Shown here in pieces: positions 1 through 8,146 of a stretch of DNA of 12,283 nucleotides. The notes beneath the pieces were generated by a model, which saw only the letters and a program-made list of their open reading frames with translations, was not told where the DNA came from and did no database searches. How positions within the stretch are numbered: position 1 is the first letter of the stretch; each line of letters opens with the position of its first letter. Made by a program: the position numbers and the translations under genes. Source of the DNA: Xylaria sp. FL1777 (Eukaryota; Ascomycota; Sordariomycetes; Xylariales; Xylariaceae); contig MU401034.1 in NCBI GenBank assembly GCA_022578965.1, positions 1-12,283 on the forward strand. Direction: 5' to 3'.

Positions 1-1140
1 AATAGTTTTAATTTATAATTGTAGAACTAGTTTAGCGTTTATTATTAATTATTTTAAATAGAATTGCATAGTTAGGCTTATAAAAGTAAAACTAGTTAAT
101 TAAGCGTTCTTTATTAATTATTTTAAACTATATTAAAAAGAAGCAATAACTTAGTTTAAAACTACTTATTTTAGAATTATTATAGCAAAGTTAATTAAAT
201 GTTCTTTATTTATAAGTTTTTTTAGTGATCTATTAATAAGTATTATACTTTAAAATAACAAAAAGCAAGTTTTATTAAAACTACAACTATAAAGGCATAA
301 TATAACATTTATTATTAAACAAAGGTTTTTATACTTTATAGAAACTTTAGTATAACTATATACGAAGTATAATAAAGTATTTTTTTGTTTTAGCTAATAA
401 TAATGCCTTTAATTATTTTTAGTAACTTAGTAATGCTTTTAAAAGTATGTTAAAAAAAGTATTTATAAAACTATTTATAGAAATTAAAACTATAAAATTA
501 CATAGTAATAAGCTGCTTAATGGTTAACTATATTGTAGTAAATTACGCATAATATTGCAGCAATTTAAAAAATTCTTTTTTTTTTCTTAATATAAGTATA
601 AATATAATTACTATTATAATATACCTTTAAGTATGCTATAAACTATTATGCTATATTATAATATAAAAAGTTAAGCTAAATATTAGTAAATAACAATAGT
701 TTTAGCTGCTAAACAATAATTATTATTTATAATAGCATAAATAACATTTTATTATAAAGCAAATAATTAATTTTGCATTTTTTTACTTGTTTATTATATA
801 AATTTATAAAAAATAGCTAAAAGCTTAAAAAAAAAAACAGTTATAATAAATTTAACTTAATTTTTTTTATTAAAGCATATATAGCTTAATTAACTATTAT
901 AATGCATACTAAAAGAAATTTTTATATGTTAACTTAATATTTATTAGTTTGCTTATATGTTTTAGATTAGCAAAAGCTAAATAGCTTTATTTCTAGTATA
1001 TAAAATAGTTTTAATAAGTTTTAATTTAGCTTAATACAGTTTTAGTGTTTTATTAAACTATGCATTTAAAAATAGCACAAAATATTTAGCTAGTTTAATG
1101 TATATAATAGTTAAGCAACTTTTTAAATTATAATTAATAA
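1..1140. other. AT-rich sequence without a gene
   Basis: I see no gene, RNA or ordered repeat here. Hand counts over 1-600 give 45 C and 58 G (about 17% G+C). Stop triplets occur at about 12% of positions, which I use as the background for the window. In the register that becomes open downstream (codon starts 1 mod 3), 1021-1140 still has 8 stops in 40 codons. This region is therefore outside the ruined frame that begins near 1141. Confidence 0.6.
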
Positions 1141-1770
1141 TTGTTATTTATATATATGCTAGTTTATTATTATTAAACAAAATGTTATTATTGTTGCGTT
1201 TAATGCAATAATAGTATATATTTACTTTTATATAATAACTATTTTAAAAAAAAAAAAAGGCAGTAGTTAATATTGCTAAATATATACTTAACTTTAATAA
1301 TAGTTTTTAAAAGCTTAAGCATGCAGCTTTATTTAATTATTATAACGCGTAATATAAATGTGCTGCTTTATATAATTTTACTTATTTTATGCATAACATT
1401 ATTTTACTTTTTAAACAATTAAACAAGCAAAATAAAAGTTAAATAAAAGGTTTCTAAAAATGTATTTTATAGTTACTATTATATAGCAAAAGTATTGTAA
1501 AAAAGTTGCAAGGTATTTTAGTTTAGCTAGCTAAAACAACTTTATGACTTTTTTATAATACTGCAAATGTTTAACTTAGCTAGTTAAGCATTGCTTAATA
1601 AACTATGTTTTTATTTTAAATATTATACTTTTTTTTATAAAGTAGTTTTAGGTGCTTGCATACTTAGAAATGCTTTTAGTAAGCTTAAGCAAAAAGCTTA
1701 AAATATTAATTTAAAACGTTTATATTATAGCTGCTAAATAAAAACAAAGCAATTTTGTTTAAAGCAATAA

Positions 1771-1926
1771 TTTATTTGTTTTTGCTTTTTTTTTTTATAT
1801 AGTTATTATTTGGACTTTTTTATAGAATTTAGGCCTATTTTTTGTATAAGAATCTATTTTGGTTGTTTAGCAGCTTATTTTTTAAGTTTTTATTTAACCT
1901 TTAAATTTTGCTACAAAATATTAGCA
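1771..1926 (+). pseudogene. Least-mutated core of the first ruined frame
   Basis: This is a 52-codon stop-free stretch with unusually many surviving G+C-containing codons for this window, including GAC, GAA, AGG, CCT, GGT, GCA and GCT. The peptide reads roughly as Leu-Asp-Phe-Phe-Ile-Glu-Phe-Arg-Pro followed by a Gly-Cys-Leu-Ala-Ala segment. It is the best place to seed a search for what the ruined frame once encoded. I do not recognise a family from it. Confidence 0.4.
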
Positions 1927-2424
1927 TAAATATATGTTTTTTAGATCTTTTTAACGTAAATAATTTTTAATAAGCGCAACTTATTTTATTATATTAAAAC
2001 TAATAAGTATTGCTATAAACAATATATAAATAACTTTTTGCTATAGTTTTTATTAAGATTTAGTTTAGCTTAAGCTATAAAATTGCAAAGTTAGCTTAGC
2101 TAGCTTTTATTTAAGCCTAGCTTTAATCCGTTAAAATATAGCAAATAAAAAAGCTGCTTTTTTAAATATATAAGCTAAGCTAAAGCAACAAATATTGCTA
2201 CATAGTAATTTTTAAAGTAAGAAACAATTTAAGTTTTAAGTTTAGCTAGCTTATTAAAAAAAAAGTACTTAATACTAAAATAAGCTAAAATAAATATTAA
2301 GTAGTATAGCTTAATTAAACAATAATTTAAGCTTAGCTAAATTAAAACAGCAATAAGTTTAAAAAAGTGTATAAATTTATAATAAAAACTTTTAATGCTA
2401 GAAGTGTTTTTTTTAATTATTTTA

Positions 2425-2516
2425 CTGCATTTAATAGTTAAAATAGTTAAGCTTAAAGTAGTTAAGTTTAATACTTGTTTTTAGCTGCACTTAATAATTA
2501 AAATAATTAAATTAAA
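2425..2516 (+). repeat. Short in-frame direct duplication, 60 bp apart
   Basis: A segment beginning CTGCATTTAATAGTTAAAAT at 2425-2456 recurs at 2485-2516 with several differences. The first three are single transitions: C/T once and G/A twice. The spacing is exactly 60 bp, or 20 codons, in the register of the surrounding ruined frame. Both copies read Leu-His-Leu-Ile-(Val/Ile)-Lys-Ile-(Val/Ile)-Lys-Leu-Lys. The differences are what C-to-T change on either strand would give after an older internal duplication. Confidence 0.5.
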
Positions 2517-3252
2517 AACTTTGGCATACAAAATAAATCGCACTTTTTTAAAAAGTTATAATAACTAATAAATATAAAAAGTTAAATTAGTAGTATTTTA
2601 GCTAATATTAAAAATACGTTTTGCATATTAAATATTAAAATTAAAGCGGAGTTTAAAAATAAAGCTGCTTTAAAAGCAAATAATATATGCTTAATGCTTA
2701 TTAGCAAAATAGTTAATAGTAGTTTATATAAAAAAACGCTTAAAATAAAAGAAAAAAAAAACCGACTTAATGTTTAAATGTTATAAGTATTAAAAAAAAT
2801 ATAACAAAACAAAACAACAGCTTAAAAAAATTAAACAAACTTATAAGTTAATTTATAACTATGTTATATAATAGTATAGCTACTTTATTAAAAAAAATAC
2901 TAAAAGCAGCAAATATAAATTTAAACTTTTTTATAAGCATTTTTACTAAATAAACTTTATTAAGTTTTATTTAACATTATTTATTAAACTATAATAGTTT
3001 ACTAGTTATAATATATTTGCGCTTTTATTTTTAACTTATTATTTTTGCTATACTTATAACTTTACTTGCGATTTTTTATTAATAATAGCTAGCTTTTAAT
3101 AATAAGTATTTATTATTTAGTATATATATTATAGTTAATGCTTACGTAATATAATTTATAATAAACGTATATTTTTAACGCTTTTATAAAAACATTATAA
3201 TTTTAGCGCAAAACTTAAAAGCAGACTTATATTTATACTTAGGCTTATTTTA

Positions 3253-3720
3253 TAGAGCTTTTACAAAACAAATTTATAAAGCTTATTAAACTATATATAA
3301 TAGCTTTTTTAAAAATAAAGCATTAATTATAAAGCTTAGCTTTTTAAGTAAAGTATTTAAAACTTTAATGTTTTTTTAGCTTAAAGCAAAATATAATTAA
3401 ATATTGCAAGCAAAAGAATGCTTTTTTAACTATTAGTTTTATTAACGAACTAAATAAAAAAGAAAAAAAAATAGCAATAAGCTAGCTATAATTAGCATGT
3501 TATACTTTATATTTCTTTAATAAAAAGCTAGCATACTTTAGTAGAATTAATTAGCATTTTTTCTTTATACTTATTAAAAGTATTATTTAAAATAGCTAAC
3601 TTAGTTTAGTTATATTTGCTAAAAATAAACAGTAAATATAACTTATATAATATTTAGCTAGCAAATTTAACACTAAGTTAGCTTTGCTAAATAGTTAGCT
3701 TTTTTAAATATAATACTTAA
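3253..3720 (+). other. Stop-dense linker between two ruined-frame segments
   Basis: In the same plus-strand register as its flanks this stretch has about 22 stops in 156 codons, close to or above background. The stop-free piece 3541-3606 is an exception. It may be a spacer between two genes. It may equally be a Gln-rich part of a single long protein, in which most CAA codons became TAA. The sequence alone does not decide between these. Confidence 0.35.
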
Positions 3721-3905
3721 TATATTATATTTTTTTTATTAATTTTTATTTTTTTTTATTTTTGTTTTTTAAGCAATTCTGCAAAATAGTATATTTTTAG
3801 TTTGCTTATACTTTTTTTGCTTTTAAAGGTTTTATATAATTACTAGTTTTTAATTTTTTTTATTTTGATTTTTTTTTTTATTTTTATATGTTTGTTTTTT
3901 ATATT
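3721..3905 (+). repeat. T-rich low-complexity tract
   Basis: Long runs of T are broken by single A, G or TTA triplets, and C is almost absent. The register of the flanking ruined frame crosses it with only stops at 3787 and 3844, reading mostly Phe, Leu and Ile. Under C-to-T mutation, TTT codons can derive from TCT, CCT or CTT, so a Ser/Pro/Leu-rich disordered region is a possible ancestor. That is inference only. Confidence 0.5.
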
Positions 3906-4191
3906 ATTTTAGATTTTATATATATTGTAATTAATTATTAAGCTAATAATAAAAAATATTTTTTTTAACTTACTGTTTTTGCGTAGAACTTAGGCATATT
4001 ATTTATAGTTAATTAACTAAGAACAAATGTTTAATAAAGCTTATTATTTATTACTAGCATTATTTATTTCTTTAGCTTTAATATTATTAGCTTAAGCAAT
4101 ATTAAAAAGCTAGATTTTAACTTTAGCTTTATTTTTATTTTTTTTACTATGCGGGTTTTTAATATTAGCTTTTTAAGTATGCTTTAATTAG

Positions 4192-4503
4192 TTAAGCATA
4201 ACTTATATTAAAAAAACTTTTAGTTTTATAATTACTAGCTTTTTTTTATTTTTTATTATATTATTATATAAAACAGAATATAAAGCAATATTTAATTTTA
4301 TAGTAAAAGCAATATTAATGTTAAACGTACTATTAGTTAGCTTTTATAGTACTAATAATATGCGCTTTTTAGTTACGCTTTTTTTTTGTACTAATAACTT
4401 TGCTTTATTAGCAAGCGTTTTAAAGTTATACTGCATAAGTACTTCAGACTGCATATTTTTTTACATTAAAAATAAATATTATAAAATATTAAAACATATA
4501 TAA
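4192..4503 (+). pseudogene. Stop-free remnant within the ruined frame (104 codons)
   Basis: Open from just after a TAG at 4189 to the TAA at 4501. An ATG lies at 4318, but the frame is open upstream of it, so that ATG is not evidence of a real start. The translation is hydrophobic (Phe, Leu, Ile). It ends with a more mixed part containing Cys, Thr, Ser, Asp and a TCA codon at 4443, a triplet almost eliminated elsewhere in the window. I take it as a fragment of a hypermutated gene. A functional small membrane protein is unlikely. Confidence 0.4.
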
Positions 4504-4632
4504 CTTGTTTTTAAGAGTAGTTATAATTAAATATAGCGTTTTTTATATGCTTAACAAAAAAAAGCTATAACTTTACGTAAAATTTGCTATAATGCTTGCT
4601 AAATAATTAAGACATACTGCTTGTAAGCTAGC

Positions 4633-4950
4633 TTGCAGAACGCTTTTTATTGCTTTATTTTTTTAGTAATATTGCTTAAGTATATATTTGCTAACTTTTT
4701 TTTACTAGGACTAATTAATAAAATGCTTATTTTAAAGCATAACTTAGTAGTGCTTGCTTTAGTTAATTTGTTTTTGCTAGTTTTAGTAAGCTATTTTAAA
4801 AATAATATTGTTATAGCTTTAAAAAATATTGCTGCTAAACTAAAGGCTATAAAAGCTATTATTAATAGCTTTTTTAATATTTTATTAGCGTTTATGCTTA
4901 AAAATATAGTTTGTTATAGTGCTAAAGCTATTTTTAAGTATGTTTTATAG
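4633..4950 (+). pseudogene. Longest stop-free remnant (105 codons) in the ruined frame
   Basis: Open from 4624 to the TAG at 4948, preceded by a TAA at 4621. The only apparent start at 4633 is TTG, and no ribosome-binding or Kozak-like context supports it. The first half is very hydrophobic. The second half is richer in Lys, Asn and Ala, with an ATG at 4720. Because it shares register with the remnant ending at 4503 and with the sequence after 4950, I read it as part of one broken gene. Product unknown. Confidence 0.42.
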
Positions 4951-5406
4951 CTAAGCTGCATAGTTTAGCATTTTACACTAAGCTTTTAAAAATAGGTTAG
5001 CAGCAGCAAAAAAATAGCTGTAGTATTTTTAGCTTGCGTTATTATAAGTTATATGCTTATTGCATGCTTGTATGTTTATATAGCTTAAAGCTAATATTTT
5101 AAGTAAGCATATTATATTGCAAAAAAAAATAATATAGCAGCTAGTAATAAGTATAATTTTAAAGCTATTAATATTAATAGTTAAAAACTAAAAAATGCTT
5201 TAGTTTTTATATTAAATGCGGCAAAAAAGCTTTTATAACGCAAAAAAAACAAAACAAGCAAAATGCTAAAATATTTAAGCTTTACGTTTAGCGTTAAGCA
5301 GAAATACTTTGCTTAATATACGTAACTATTTAAGTAAATAGCTTATTAGTATTTATAATTATACATAAATAAAAATAATATACAAGCATTTAAAACATAT
5401 ATATAA

Positions 5407-6228
5407 ACGCTTACAGCTTTTTGCTTTTTTTTTTTTTTACTGTTTTTTTTTTTTTTTTTTTTACTTTACTTTTTAAGTTTTTTATTAAACAAGTAGCATA
5501 ATTATTTATTGCTTACTATAGTAAATAGCTTAAAGCTATTTATTGTATTTTCTTAAGTATTTAAAAAAATTAATCTTTTAATTAGTTTTATACTAAAAGG
5601 CTTTATAAAGAAAACTAAAGTGCAAATTGCATTAAAAAACTAATCGAAAGGTTTGCTAATAAATAAAAAACTAGTAAAAGTAATAAAAATAAAGCATATT
5701 ATATATAAATTACAAGTTTTAGAATTTTTTTAGAAAAAAATGCTAAATAAGCTAGCTACTATTAATATAATAAATAATAACTGCTATTTTTTAACTTTGC
5801 AAAATTATTTAAGCTAAACAAATTAAAACATTAATAAAACTTTAACTAAAATTAGCTATATTAAAGCTATTATTTAATATTAAGTTAAAGCTAAAAATTT
5901 AAGTAGCATAAAGCTAATTAATAAAAAAGTAATAAAGTAAAACAAAGTTGCTACATTTTTAGAACTAAAGCTAACTGTTTTAAAAATATTAAGCTATTTT
6001 TTTTTATTTAAAGCTTAAGTTAAAAAGCAACTTAGCTTTTATTATATAACCTATATTACTAATTACTTTAAATGCTATTTAAACTATAAGTAATTTTTGC
6101 AAAAGCATATTTAAAAACTTAAACTTTTAAACTTTTTTAAATAATTAAAGCACTGCTATTTTTAGTGCTACTTAAAGTATAAGCTTAAGCTTTCTATAGT
6201 TATTATATAACTAATTTTATATAAGCAT
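5407..6228 (+). pseudogene. Ruined coding frame, third part (product unknown)
   Basis: Again the register with codon starts at 1 mod 3. Between 5407 and 5814 there are 4 stops in 136 codons (2.9%), the lowest density in the window. From 5407 to 6228 there are 15 in 274 (5.5%). The first part crosses two poly-T runs without losing register. The segment from about 5575 is basic, with Lys-Gly-Phe-Ile-Lys-Lys near 5596-5613 and many Lys and Ile residues. I compared Lys-Gly-Phe with the Glu-Lys-Gly-Phe motif of fungal pogo/Fot1 transposases. The flanking residues do not fit, so I make no such call. It may be the C-terminal part of the same gene as the earlier segments, or a separate gene. Confidence 0.42.
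5425..5462 (+). repeat. Two poly-T runs (14 and 20 T)
   Basis: T14 at 5425-5438 and T20 at 5443-5462 are separated by ACTG. These are the longest homopolymers in the window. They could be slipped T tracts or C-to-T-eroded pyrimidine tracts. The surrounding ruined frame keeps its register across them. Confidence 0.8.
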
Positions 6229-6600
6229 TAATAACTTGGGCATTTTATTATTAGATTTAACTTTTAAAGAACTTAAGCATATAAAAGCTATAAAAATCTG
6301 CTTTATAAAGCGTAATTAAAGCTATTTTTAGGAATTTTTTAGATTTAATAGTAACGTTTTTGTTTAGCAAGCTACGTTTATAATAAACTAGTTGCTTGTT
6401 TAAACAAATATTAGTAATATTTATTACTATAATAATTAAAAATGTAATAATATACATAAAGATTTTAAACTATTAAAGCTTCGCTTAAAAAAAGCTTAAT
6501 TTATATTATTTTTGCAGAACTGCTTTTAGTTTTTTATACTTTAAAAAATTACTTAACTTTAATAGCTTTTTTTAAAGTTTTTTATTTATTAGCTTTAGCT
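6229..6600. other. Stop-dense spacer between convergent ruined frames
   Basis: It separates the plus-strand ruined frame ending near 6228 from the minus-strand frame that begins with the 18-bp array. A 66-codon minus-strand ORF (6457 to 6257) lies here but is out of phase with the adjacent minus-strand frame. A short stretch of the minus strand, about 6590-6480, reads Lys/Ala-rich in yet another phase. I cannot support a gene. Confidence 0.45.
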
Positions 6601-6609
6601 TTAGCTTAA

Positions 6610-7344
6610 AGCTTTTTGTATTAATAAAGCTTCTTTTTGTGTTAACTTTTTTTTTTGTATAAATGCTTTTTTTTGTGTTAATGCTTTTTTTTATATAAAT
6701 AATTACTTTTTTTGCTTTAATCTTTTTTGTATTAATGCTTTTTTTTACGTTAACTTTTTTTTTTATATTAATGCTTCTTTTTGTATTAACGCTTCTTTTT
6801 GTATTAATTACTTTTTTTATATAAATACTTTCTTTTATATTAATGCTTTTTTTTGTATTAATGTTTTTTTTTGTATTAATGCTTTTTTTTGTATAAACGT
6901 TTTTTTTTGTATAAACGCTTTTTTTTATATTAACTATTTTTTTTGCTTTAATTTTTTTTGTATTAACGCTTTTTCTTGCGTTAATTTTTTTTTTTGTATT
7001 AATGCTTCTTTTTATATTAACTACTTCTTTTATATAAACGCTTCTTTTTATATTAACGCTTTTTTTTATATTAACGCTTTTTTTTGTATAAACGCTTCTT
7101 TTTGTATAAACGCTTTTTTTTATATAAACACTTTTTTTTATATAAACGCTTTTTTTTATATAAACGCTTTTTTTTATATTAACTATTTTTTTTGCTTTAA
7201 CTTTTTTTGTATTAATGCTTTTTTTTGCGTTAACTTTTTTTTTTATATTAATGCTTCTTTTTGTATTAACTACTTTTTTTGTATTAATAACGCTTTTTTT
7301 TGTGTTAACTTTTATTTTTGTATTAATACTTCTTTTTGTATTAA
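6610..7344. repeat. 18-bp minisatellite, about 41 units
   Basis: The plus-strand consensus is close to CGCTTTTTTTTGTATTAA. Stepping through by hand gives 18 bp for nearly every unit. The exceptions are 15-bp units (6610-6624, 6721-6735, 6952-6966, 7201-7215) and extra TAA triplets at 6625-6627, 6700-6702 and 7288-7290. Variable positions are mostly transitions: G/A before TAT, C/T in the TTC of TTCTTT, and C/T in CGC or TGC. About 26 units keep CAA on the minus strand and about 15 have TAA. Confidence 0.9.
6703..7255. repeat. Higher-order repeat of the 18-bp array (three copies)
   Basis: A distinctive pair, an 18-bp unit ending GCTTTAA followed directly by a 15-bp unit, occurs at 6703-6735, 6934-6966 and 7183-7215. 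In each case it is followed by a unit with ACGTTAA or GCGTTAA, then a unit of 10 or 11 T, then a TTC-containing unit. The starts are 231 and 249 bp apart (13 and 14 units less 3 bp). The array therefore grew by duplication of blocks of about 240 bp as well as by single units. Confidence 0.7.
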
Positions 7345-7680
7345 GTTTTTTGCATTTTAATTTATAAGATTTACTTTTATTATTATATATAGCAATTCTA
7401 ACTTTAATAAAAAGCCTTTAAATTAAAAATTTATAATCCGTTTAATTAATAATACTTTTAATGTTTTTAAAAGCATAGCTTTTAAATAGCTTTATTTAAA
7501 TATTTATTTAGCTATATTTGCTTTTATTATTAAGTTGTTTAATTACTTAAACTGCTTAAAGCAAGCTTAATTAATATTAGCATATAAGTATTATGTTATA
7601 AATAGTTATATTAGTTTAAAACTTTATACTTATGCTATATAAAAGCTAAAAGGAAAGCATATATTTTTTTTAGTTAAAAA

Positions 7681-8146
7681 TTAAATTTAAGCTTAAAATT
7701 ACTACTAAAAAACATATATTAAGCTAAACGTATATTTTTTTTAGTGCTTAAAGTATTTTAATGTAATATTGCAAAAACTTTACTAATAAAAAAATATATA
7801 TTTATATTTTTTTATTAGAACTAAAAATAAGCTAAGTAGCATATATTGTTGCACTAAATGTAATAATAGCATTATTTTATATAATAATATTAAATATTTT
7901 GTTTTTTATGCTTAATATAAAACGTTTGCTTATATTATAGTGTTTTTTGCTAAAATATTATAATTACTTAAATAAATACAAAAAATAAAAATATAGTTTA
8001 GCTTAACTTAAGTAATAATAACTAAAAAACATACTAAATAGTAGTATTTAAATAATTATAAAACAAACTAAATAGCAATAAGCTATGCTTTTAATATTTT
8101 TTGCTTTTTTATTATGCTTTTTTTGTTAAAAAGCTATTATTACTAA
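7681..8146. other. AT-rich spacer without a supported gene
   Basis: Stops become dense in the phase of the minus-strand repeat gene above 7680, with six TAA/TAG in the 20 codons 7681-7740. The plus-strand frame that opens at 8147 is preceded by a TAA at 8144. I see no repeat, promoter or RNA here. Confidence 0.45.

Larger units (their letters stand above)
1141..3252 (+). pseudogene. Ruined coding frame, first part (product unknown)
   Basis: One plus-strand register (codon starts 1 mod 3) is markedly poor in stops. Between 1204 and 1926 there are 10 stops in 241 codons (4%), against a background near 12%. The stretches 1771-1926 (52 codons) and 2485-2565 (27 codons) have none. Stops elsewhere are TAA or TAG, as expected if CAA or CAG glutamine codons were converted by C-to-T change. 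The middle (2146-2385) and the end are denser in stops, and 2521-3252 has about 21 in 244 codons. That part would be rich in Lys and Gln if the stops were once Gln. The start cannot be placed; ATG triplets in register lie at 1156 and 1321. I recognise no conserved domain. A transposon polyprotein is my inference from the length and the hypermutation, not from motifs. The register continues beyond 3720. Confidence 0.42.
3721..5313 (+). pseudogene. Ruined coding frame, second part (product unknown)
   Basis: This is the same register as the frame at 1141-3252. Between 4021 and 5313 there are about 19 stops in 431 codons (4.4%), roughly a third of background. The two longest plus-strand ORFs in the window, ending at 4503 and 4950, lie in this one register, so they are better read as pieces of a single broken frame than as small genes. 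Surviving Ala codons (GCT, GCA) recur in phase. A stretch near 4801-4878 reads Lys-Asn-Ile-Ala-Ala-Lys-Leu-Lys-Ala-Ile-Lys-Ala. Near 5182-5280 there is a basic segment rich in Lys, Leu and Ala that could have been a coiled coil. Cysteines cluster around 5026-5070. I recognise no family with confidence. The end is set at the stop at 5314, after which six stops fall within 31 codons. Confidence 0.48.
6601..7680 (-). pseudogene. Ruined minus-strand gene encoding a hexapeptide-repeat protein
   Basis: On the minus strand, in the phase where plus-strand triplets start at 1 mod 3, the sequence reads a short non-repetitive lead (about 7680-7345, 10 stops in 112 codons) and then roughly 40 copies of a six-residue unit, Leu-Ile-Gln-Lys-(Glu/Lys)-Ala. 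All array length changes are multiples of 3, so the frame is never lost. Almost all stops in the array fall at the Gln position, where TAA replaces CAA, which is the expected product of CpA-to-TpA change. Many units read Lys-Lys-Ala where about a quarter keep Lys-Glu-Ala. The ancestral product was probably a hydrophilic, charged, helical repeat protein; its function is unknown. Below 6600 the frame breaks down. The opposite strand is also open across the array (Ala-Phe-Phe-Cys-Ile-Asn), but that reading is very hydrophobic and I judge it less likely. Confidence 0.5.

Noticed and set aside
2780..2830. Zinc-knuckle (CCHC) motif
   Set aside because: A Cys-Tyr-Lys-Tyr segment in phase 1 could derive from Cys-x2-Cys, but the His and last Cys do not fall at the right spacing.
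4318..4503. Independent small membrane protein starting at ATG 4318
   Set aside because: The frame is open upstream to 4192 and continues in the same phase beyond the stop, so the ATG and stop look incidental within a larger broken frame.
5590..5620. pogo/Fot1 transposase DDE-region motif (Lys-Gly-Phe)
   Set aside because: Only three residues match. The Asp-Glu before the motif and the residues after it do not fit even after allowing for G-to-A change.
6257..6457. 66-codon minus-strand ORF
   Set aside because: It is out of phase with the neighbouring minus-strand ruined frame, has no family resemblance, is made of Ile, Leu, Lys and Asn as any AT-rich frame would be, and no flanking signal supports it.
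6610..7344. CRISPR array
   Set aside because: Units are directly abutting 18-mers with no unique spacers and no palindromic repeat; this is a minisatellite.
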